Part shown: piece after piece, positions 34,801-39,621 of the stretch | How positions within the stretch are numbered: the first letter of the stretch is position 1 | Layout of the letters: each line of letters opens with the position of its first letter | NCBI GenBank assembly: GCA_903905735.1 | Contig: CAIVHU010000162.1 | Span: forward strand, 1 to 39,621 | Direction of reading: 5' to 3' | Length of the DNA: 39,621 nt | Source of the DNA: an uncultured beta proteobacterium | GTDB taxonomy: Bacteria; Pseudomonadota; Gammaproteobacteria; Burkholderiales; Burkholderiaceae_C | Program-made: the position numbers and the translations under genes | The notes under the pieces: generated by a model | Told to the model about the DNA's origin: nothing | Seen by the model: the letters and a program-made list of their open reading frames with translations, nothing else | The model's database searches: none

Positions 34801-36981
34801 CTGTGCAATGTCGCGGTTGACCAGCTCGGTGTGCCAGAAGTGGCGGGAAACATTCAGATCTTCCCAGTCAAATGACTTGCCAATCGTGCAACCGAGGAAC
34901 TGAAGTAGCTCAAGTAGATCGTTGCGTTTCAAATCGCGTCGTACCCATCCATTGCCCACTTTTGAGAAGATTGAAAACGGTATCTTGTGGCGCTGTTGAC
35001 CTCGCGCCACGTTTGCAAGATCAGCGGACTCGACCGCGGCATGAGGTTTGAGCCGCAATGAAAGTGCAGAGATATGCTCAATGTAATGCCCGTTGCCCTG
35101 GTACATCAGTGGTGTTAGAGGACAGATCCGTTGTCGTGAATAGCGATCCACACGACGATCCGAGAGGGCGATATATTCACAGCTGGCAAAAATCCGTTCA
35201 AACGTCATGCGACCGATCAAATTGCCGCGACCGCCATGGGCAAGGATGAGTTGCAGCGCGAACGCCTTGGTATAGAGGTTGTGGAAGTTGACGACGGTCT
35301 CGATGTCAGATCGTGCGGTTACCTTGTTCCTTTCGGACAACACAACTTGATTCAAATGCGCGACCATTCCACGGAACTCCTCCAAGTTGAGCCGCTTTGG
35401 AGAACCGATAAGCCTATCGGTTGTTGGCTTACTTGGAGGTACGAGCCCCGCCCATTTGCAAAACAGAGTCATGACTCCATGAATCTGATGTGTGGAGAAT
35501 GACAGGTAAAAATGGTCAGCAGGTGGCGTAGTGCTGGTGTCGCCAGAGGTGCGGGCAACCAAAGCAGGGTGCACTCCAAGCTCCAGCAGGCAGGTTCTGA
35601 AGCTGTTTGAAAAGCGTGTATCTTCCGGTTTGTGTGAGCTCGGAAATCCATCGTTGAGAAGATGCTGGCAGGACTCATGATCGAGACCGGCGGCTTGCAC
35701 CAAGTCACCAAGTGTTTGCGCGTTTGGATGAATCTCTAGGATGTGCATCAGCACGCCAACGATCTCTGGTGGAATTTGGACACGCCACCACCTGCCATTC
35801 ATTCTTGGTTTGCCGTTGCGCTTTTTCCGCTCAGCAATGCAAAGGACATTGCGCCGCAAAACCCCACATTTGAGATCAAGGTGCATCGTCCCTCGGCGAT
35901 TGTTCTGAGTGCTCCGAGCGAGGGGTAAAGTCAAGCAGGTCTTCAATGAAAGGCCTGCGAAGAGTGAGATGAATCTAGCTGCTGCATGGACCCGCACTGC
36001 GCAGTGGTTTTCACCTGATCGCCTGAGCTGATCACGTAGTTCTTGAACTATTGGATGCAACTCATTGTTAGACAGGCGGTTCCAATTGTTTGGTAGACGA
36101 TGACCGTCACTCACGTCTGGATGCAAGGATCGAAGAATTTGGGCTTCAAAAAGCCAGAAGTCTGGCTCAATCTCATCTAGCCGCTTTGGAGCTTTCGGAG
36201 TTTTTTGGGATGCGGACTCTACGGGATTGGGTCCTTCAGGAGTCTCCAAGTTGATTGGATGGAGTTCACTTGGTACCTTGTCAAGGAAATGAGATGCGGG
36301 AGGTATTGATACCTTTTTGAACTGCTCCGTCAGGTTGATGAAGTCTTTTATGACTTGCTTCGTGCCCTCGCGGTTGAGCGATGTGTCGAGCTCAGTTTGA
36401 AGTTGAGGCCCTCTAACCATTGCCCAGTGAGAAGTGGTTGACTTGAAGAGCTGCTTTAACAAGTGACAGGTCGTCTGCGGCTCGGCCTGCACAAGGTCCA
36501 GGCAGATAGCCAATGTGACTTTGGCTGCGAATGCCAAACACTCTTCCTGGTGCCTCGGCGAAATGAAGCTGGCCGGCTGGTCCAATAACGTTTGTGAAAG
36601 CGAACCATATTGCGCTTTCGAGAGCTCGTGCTTGCAAATGCCAGTCATGTCCTTGTCGACACAGCCGGATATATATTTGGACCAAGACAATGCGTTGGGT
36701 TCATGTTCAGCTTGCAGCCTCAATCCCCGGGCGAACACCTGGAAAAATTTGGTCTGATCGTGAGGCGTCATCGCCGATATGCCCAACCGCTCGAAGCGGT
36801 CAAGCAGGCGTGAGCAACCATCCAATGGATGGATAGTTGTTTCAGGGGTATCAGCTGGAGCGTGAGTCATCAAACGGCGTACAACAGAGGGAACACAAGA
36901 TCCAACGAAAGTTGGATACGACAAAGTGTTTTGGGCAGGCAATAACCTGCCATGTGGCCAGAGCCACGTTTCTGTTGCCAC
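31843..36981 (-). CDS. giant protein with tandem tyrosine-recombinase-like domains
   Basis: A 1712-residue protein, far longer than normal integrases (300-650). The C-terminal domain (about 1090-1400) is a full tyrosine recombinase: core-binding part STLPTYSNKYQRFFAIL, Arg1222 in APLRAAELRYSRPDDFDL, Lys1252 in HLKNTYSRGTIPI, His1324/Arg1327 in RRHDFRSSAST, His1379 and Tyr1389 in FARHASIATTLRFYN. A middle domain (about 560-760) has Arg585 in LAHGGRGNLIGR, RQRICPLTPL, Arg713-His714 in VSRHFWHTEL, His736 in FLGHHTNG and a Tyr746 candidate. A first, degenerate one (about 310-500) shows FAGLSLKTCLTLPL, RWWRVQIPPEIVGVL, Arg462 and Tyr492. The last 300 residues are unassigned. The start is GTG at 36981; Met38 at 36870 is an alternative. 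Probably a site-specific recombinase or transposition protein. Confidence 0.85.
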   Translation of the reverse strand: MATETWLWPHGRLLPAQNTLSYPTFVGSCVPSVVRRLMTHAPADTPETTIHPLDGCSRLLDRFERLGISAMTPHDQTKFFQVFARGLRLQAEHEPNALSWSKYISGCVDKDMTGICKHELSKAQYGSLSQTLLDQPASFISPRHQEECLAFAAKVTLAICLDLVQAEPQTTCHLLKQLFKSTTSHWAMVRGPQLQTELDTSLNREGTKQVIKDFINLTEQFKKVSIPPASHFLDKVPSELHPINLETPEGPNPVESASQKTPKAPKRLDEIEPDFWLFEAQILRSLHPDVSDGHRLPNNWNRLSNNELHPIVQELRDQLRRSGENHCAVRVHAAARFISLFAGLSLKTCLTLPLARSTQNNRRGTMHLDLKCGVLRRNVLCIAERKKRNGKPRMNGRWWRVQIPPEIVGVLMHILEIHPNAQTLGDLVQAAGLDHESCQHLLNDGFPSSHKPEDTRFSNSFRTCLLELGVHPALVARTSGDTSTTPPADHFYLSFSTHQIHGVMTLFCKWAGLVPPSKPTTDRLIGSPKRLNLEEFRGMVAHLNQVVLSERNKVTARSDIETVVNFHNLYTKAFALQLILAHGGRGNLIGRMTFERIFASCEYIALSDRRVDRYSRQRICPLTPLMYQGNGHYIEHISALSLRLKPHAAVESADLANVARGQQRHKIPFSIFSKVGNGWVRRDLKRNDLLELLQFLGCTIGKSFDWEDLNVSRHFWHTELVNRDIAQPAIEAFLGHHTNGAEVFGYGSGVSIRQICDYLRPTLCEIQSDIGFKPLIGLGRTAERYLKLPDIAPPKNLRPLPSKLLLQKLQQQDLVIHDMTIREQDPPTTSKTLVTHASMRRLKSQYLQSDLVATHSVGAAMFCLIVFDLVLSVPEQQALLNAALKDGIWVIGEMCVIEAKHDSRPIAQRVLQEPTQAAIAKARGKHVFGAATGLDMGIVANDLHLLLASLLPTWPCKTAEASLKLLPIMASHWAAIEIDPGTLFGVFHKAPFIPVKDLARLYYKQPRAHSEKATEAENSKHRSPKPSFRDTDTILQTWANKDAPLGESHSRAVGCTKALNNYLQRGDLNLAERLHAELLIADLSSTPPYRTLDTSTLPTYSNKYQRFFAILQDEDTCDLEPEHFLQAYRDMGGDDDMSASALPRWSMLHVCAFLSSRGHWVPAALTSNPATKTPRPPRIPVYTSRQEVEMAGLDLVEYFKNYGGTYAFAKPRLELERQAPLRAAELRYSRPDDFDLDNDLLHVTTSGHDHLKNTYSRGTIPITRDISRGMLGLKKTKQDIDIGTDTLMFADAHLGASYGSFNEVTSAIRKFVILQTNCPEFRRHDFRSSASTDTCFDVQSEISRLGSNDRFGENCLHRSADQINERFTRFARAARFARHASIATTLRFYNCSGPLDLHQQLEFSTRILPVSGVYAAAFLGISAQNLYVRKDRRNDRGSECLLSPAVDNKVMVAEKLRKCRNELSTPALLGPTNGTSSQTTLAIPTASAALTVHACLLVAVGMSIDSAAAALNLPDEPVQKVYLDAQKVMALHVTSVEGRDSTPALSSLLTPGSTPPPLGAAIKSLSRWLSKAAEGRPQWSLPLRLALKLSGSASTLRIADEKHLTELLPMFKGVATHGFRVFLRPTNGVIISASPNLAQTLKMAGIEVHSGRGKSTGYGSIQFSMRPAINRKDSGSGETNTLAAPDEISPRSLGMAGRVVVLGLVIATFTDL

Positions 36982-36991
36982 CGTGGTGGCA
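36976..36991. repeat. inverted repeat at the giant gene's start
   Basis: TGCCACC-gt-GGTGGCA, a perfect seven-base inverted repeat, spans the GTG start of the 1712-residue gene. It could be a protein-binding operator or a translation-blocking hairpin. Its location at the start codon is the only support. Confidence 0.4.
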
Positions 36992-37148
36992 CGTGTGCTG
37001 ATTGAGCAACCGAAGGTTGTTTCAGCAAAGTGTGAAGGCTGCTAGTCTCGTCAGAGCGCGACGCCCAAGGGAAAGTACTTGGGGGACAAGGTGCTTAGGC
37101 TTGGCACCGTCCGACACATTTGTTTGTGTGCCTTAACTGTACACGAAG

Positions 37149-37469
37149 TTGGAAAGTCGTCGCAAACGACCTGGGTCCCCTGGATCTATCAAAATCATTG
37201 ATCTCTCATCTAATCGATGTAGACTGGGGTCGAGAGTTAGGTGGTTGTTTTTGATTCAATCAAAGACAGGAAACGTCAGGCTTGAGCAGTTTGATCTTGG
37301 GTTTGTCGGTAAGTTATTGATTTTATTGTGGGTTTTGGTGTTTGTGTCGATAGCTATTCCGATTTTATCCAGCGGCAATTTCGATGGGGAATCTGGATTA
37401 GCCCAAATAAACTCGTCTGGAAACATGCAAGCGCTATTGGAAAATCGTGACAACGATGCCAATGGGTAG
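37149..37469 (+). CDS. possible small single-TM protein
   Basis: A 106-codon frame in the 790-base gap upstream of the giant gene, on the opposite strand. One strong membrane segment, GKLLILLWVLVFVSIAIPIL, lies near residues 54-73, followed by a polar tail. The first 45 residues look random, and no SD is clear, so the true start is uncertain. A good intrinsic terminator follows at 37516, which gives some support for a transcript. It may instead be a non-coding RNA or noise. Confidence 0.3.
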   Translation: MESRRKRPGSPGSIKIIDLSSNRCRLGSRVRWLFLIQSKTGNVRLEQFDLGFVGKLLILLWVLVFVSIAIPILSSGNFDGESGLAQINSSGNMQALLENRDNDANG

Positions 37470-37515
37470 TCTCATAACCCAAAGCAACCAATAAAATCAA
37501 GCACTTAGCTTGAAC

Positions 37516-37540
37516 AAACGCCCACTTCAAGTGGGCGTTT
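37516..37540 (+). terminator. intrinsic terminator
   Basis: AAACGCCCACTT and its exact complement AAGTGGGCGTTT sit back to back around one central C, followed by TTTTGC on the plus strand. The stem is GC-rich in its core with a tight loop. It ends a plus-strand transcript from the 37100-37500 area, and may act in both directions because A's flank the other side. Confidence 0.75.
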
Positions 37541-37547
37541 TGCTTTC

Positions 37548-37588
37548 TGTGCCCATCCTGTGCCCAATTTGTGCCTACGCCGTGCCCA
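37548..37588. repeat. four direct repeats TGTGCCCA with 11-base period
   Basis: Copies begin at 37548, 37559, 37570 and 37581 (TGTGCCCA, TGTGCCCA, TGTGCCTA, CGTGCCCA), spaced by exactly 11 bases, one turn of DNA. Such helically phased repeats are typical of arm-type binding sites of phage and island integrases. No gene here uses them as code in a recognisable way. Confidence 0.65.
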
Positions 37589-37611
37589 CGAGATTTTCCG
37601 GCCTGTCAAAT

Positions 37612-37752
37612 CGACCATTGGTCATGTGCCCAGAAATCGAAAGAATAATTTTTAGTTGGAAAATTCTGCGTACGTTTCGGCGCTTGTTTCCGACCATTGG
37701 GTTTTGCCACCCAATGGTCTTTACAGATGCCCCTGAATGTGACCAATGGGTC
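37612..37752. repeat. cluster of GACCATTGG motifs including a 10-8-10 inverted repeat
   Basis: GACCATTGGG (37692-37701) and its exact inverse CCCAATGGTC (37710-37719) flank an eight-base spacer TTTTGCCA. The same motif recurs as GACCATTGGTC near 37612 and, inverted, as GACCAATGGGTC at 37741-37752. Ten-base arms around an eight-base spacer is the architecture of a tyrosine-recombinase crossover site. The cluster lies between the giant recombinase gene and the helicase pseudogene. Confidence 0.55.
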
Positions 37753-37770
37753 GTCTTTTGGCACGAGGGC

Positions 37771-39495
37771 TCAAAATAGTTCGGTCGCATTAGAGGCATT
37801 ACCGGTCTGCAAATTAGCGATGGTTGACATTGGTTTTGCCCCGTAATCGTTTAACGAGGCCGTACCCAGGTCAATCCATGGCATGTTCAAACACTCGTAG
37901 ACGGCAAGCCAATCCTCACCCCAGCGGACAAGCAGATCCGGGTTTGGGAAGTAATGACCGTTTTGAGCTCTGCGCCAAAGCTTACGTGCAGGCTTGTAAC
38001 TACTGTCCACTTCACCTCGGGCAAGGACCTGATTGACGTAACTGCGCTTGCGGCGAATTTCCTTCCATAAATGGACGGGAAGAGTCTCGAGGACTTGATG
38101 CAACTGATCAGCGAAGAAGCCTTGCCCGAACTTCCATGGAGGCTGTTGCCGGTAGCAGCAGCGTGACCACTGTGTTTTCAATCCAGCGAGCATCAAACTG
38201 AAAACCCAATATTCGCCCTGATGCCGCTCAAGTCGAATCAGCCTGGTGTCCACCTGCACATCAATGGAGGCAGGTGCAATCAAGTCAAAGAGTGGACCTA
38301 TCGACACTTTTGCGAATTCCGGGTCTTCCAACGCCCGGCTCAGCGCATGCTGCCAAGCGGTATGTCCGAATTCGTCCGCGAGCTCTGGATTGGCGCCGCG
38401 CTGTATCAGCGCTTCAACCAAAGGCAGGTTGCCGGCTCGGGTTGCCAGCATCAAAGGACTCGCTCCAACCGTTGTCAGGTGATCAACCCCATAAACGTCG
38501 CACTGCCGCAGGATATCCTTGAAATTCTTGGCCACGTAGGGTTGCAAATGTCGGTGGCGCAGAGAGATGACCGCACGTTGAGCCAACCTTGTCTGCTGCT
38601 CTTACTCGACATCTTGAAAGCCCAGTCGGGCATTGGGTCCAATCCAGCCGAACTCACCATCAGGTGCCAGACTCCTTGCTGGCTGAAAATGGATGCGCGC
38701 CAGCTTCTCAACCCATGCTTGTTGGCCATGCCAAAGTGCATAGTCCAGCAAGGCCTGACGTGGTTTGGCACTTGGGTTGTTGCGATCAAGCGCCTTGGCA
38801 GCGAAATCCACCATCAAAGTCTGTGACCAGGGTGTCCACGGGACGGGCTTGAACTGCAGGATGGTGTCGCGAATCCGTTGGGCTTGTTCCTGCTTGCCTT
38901 GCAGTTCGAGCTTGCGAGCCTCTTGCTCCCACTCATCTTTGCTGGAGGCTTGGCCGGCCGCCACCTGCGCATCGCTGACATGGAGTTCCAGCAATGCCAA
39001 CAAAGGGTGCGTTGTGTCAGATTCGACGAACGTCAGGGTTTGCACCGCACGGGTCATCGCCACATACAGGGCATTGACGTAGAACTTGTAAAGCTCCAAG
39101 GACTTGTCGCCTTTGTCCCTGGCTCGGCGATAGTCCAATTCATCCGAGTTGAGGTCCTTGGCACTGACCCCGTCGCAGACCTCGGAATACGCAGCACGCT
39201 GTCCGGACACGATGTCGAACAGGATGACGTGCGGATATTCCAGCCCCTTGGCCTCGTGGACCGAAAAGACCAGTGGTGTGCGAAAATTTGCTCTGGCGGC
39301 AGACTTGTCCTCGTCGCGAAGCACAATCACCGCGTGTTTGACCGACATACGTGAAACGGCGTCGAGTTGTTTGGTGACGGCATCCTTGAATGGCATCAAC
39401 CGAACTTCACCTGCATCACCAGACGTGCTGTGGACCAGGAAGTTGCTTTCTCTGTCGACCGAGCCAAAGCGCGCCTGCTTAGGCGGCGTAAACAA
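37771..39495 (-). pseudogene. UvrD/Rep-type helicase with ankyrin tail, truncated and split
   Basis: Two minus-strand frames (38602-39495 and 37771-38586) are in the same register, separated only by a TAA at 38602-38604. Read through, they give the C-terminal part of a superfamily 1 helicase: FSVHEAKGLEYPHVILFDI (motif V region) and YVAMTRAVQTLTFVES (motif VI). A linker WEQEARKLELQGKQEQAQRI follows, then ankyrin-type repeats GASPLMLATRAGNLPLVEAL and RGANPELADEFGHTAWQHAL, and a long tail ending near WLAVYECLNMPWIDLG. I recognise this order from large proteobacterial helicase-ankyrin proteins. The ATPase half (Walker A, motifs Ia-IV) is missing because the frame begins right beside an ISAzo13-type transposase end. 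No function is expected. Confidence 0.8.
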
Positions 39496-39504
39496 ATAAA
39501 CCTA

Positions 39505-39621
39505 TCAAGTCAACTTGACGGAATTTGGCTTTATGACGTAGTTCCACTCACCGTGAAAGGTGTTGCGCACAACGTTGACGCGCGTCATCTCCTCATCGCT
39601 GATCTTGCGCCCAGTAGGATA
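39505..39621 (-). CDS. 3' end of a second ISAzo13-family transposase gene
   Basis: The last 38 codons of a transposase running off the window: GRKISDEEMTRVNVVRNTFH followed by GEWNYVIKP and a short tail. ISDEEM...FHGEWNY is the conserved C-terminus of ISAzo13 (Rhodopirellula-type) transposases. It differs clearly from the C-terminus of the copy at 511-1598, so the two are separate family members. The adjacent helicase remnant starts 10 bases beyond the stop, marking where the element interrupted that gene. Confidence 0.8.
   Translation of the reverse strand, partial: YPTGRKISDEEMTRVNVVRNTFHGEWNYVIKPNSVKLT

Noticed and set aside
37156..37170. tmRNA-like GTCGCAAACGAC stretch
   Set aside because: No tRNA-Ala-like ends, no peptide tag frame with a stop in place, and no CCA end nearby; it is a short chance match and an inverted repeat.
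37548..37588. CRISPR array
   Set aside because: Repeats are 8 bases with 3-base gaps, far too short for CRISPR, and no cas genes are present.
37516..37600. tRNA gene as integration target before the repeats
   Set aside because: No cloverleaf or TTCAA-type T-arm found upstream; the hairpin is a simple terminator.
511..39621. Composite transposon bounded by ISAzo13-type elements at both window ends
   Set aside because: The two transposases have clearly different C-termini, and core respiratory genes lie between them, so mobilisation as one unit is unlikely.

Overview
The window reads as chromosomal DNA of a betaproteobacterium, most likely in or near the Comamonadaceae (Rhodoferax/Polaromonas-like). 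This is inferred from protein style only: a Burkholderiales-type porin, a small WFPAKRYGWGWG membrane protein, and an NsrR/Dnr-type denitrification regulon. No rRNA or tRNA gene is visible to anchor the taxonomy.

Layout. (1) 1-2300: a small membrane protein gene, an ISAzo13-like transposase gene split at an A8 run, a SirB2-like gene and a DUF3079 gene. (2) 2315-5909: an orphan ccoG, a 5'-truncated ytfE/RIC hemerythrin gene, and divergently an NsrR gene followed by an HPP-CBS membrane protein gene. (3) 6254-7109: a decayed moaA. (4) 22387 down to about 7180 on the minus strand: one long, tightly coupled clade II (Sec-type) nitrous oxide reductase operon. Its order is nosZ, a monoheme and a diheme cytochrome c, nosB, nosD, nosG, nosH, nosF, nosL, nosY, a TlpA-like thioredoxin, a ubiE/menG methyltransferase, a menA prenyltransferase, a BASS-family transporter, a small secreted protein, SCO and a porin. 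(5) 22702-26592: a divergent TetR regulator with a perfect palindromic operator, then a HlyD-permease-ATPase export operon. (6) 26718-27978: a Dnr-type Crp/Fnr regulator and an nnrS gene cut off after 110 codons. (7) 27970 to the end: an accessory island. It holds a Sel1-like protein gene and the duplicated tail of a relative, a frameshifted DsbA/FrnE gene, fragments of an XRE regulator and a phage-type integrase, and a 1712-residue protein with up to three tandem tyrosine-recombinase-like domains plus a co-transcribed 302-residue partner. It ends with an intergenic region rich in ordered repeats, a UvrD-ankyrin helicase pseudogene and the 3' end of a second ISAzo13-family transposase gene.

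How it works together. The nos operon encodes N2O reduction to N2. NosG and NosH would pass quinol electrons, via the cytochromes c, to NosZ. NosDFY, NosL, SCO and the TlpA-like protein would mature or supply the copper centres. The unusual part is that menA and menG-type genes are coupled into the same operon, which suggests it carries its own late menaquinone steps. A Fnr/Dnr box (TTGAC-N4-ATCAA) upstream of nosZ links it to the nearby Dnr-type regulator. Several nitric-oxide or molybdenum accessory genes (ytfE, nnrS, moaA) are broken, so the locus may be shifting toward N2O respiration only.

The most novel candidate is the 30915-37770 module: the giant multi-recombinase, its partner and an att-like repeat region. 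All of this comes from reading sequence and translations. No database search or structure prediction was run.
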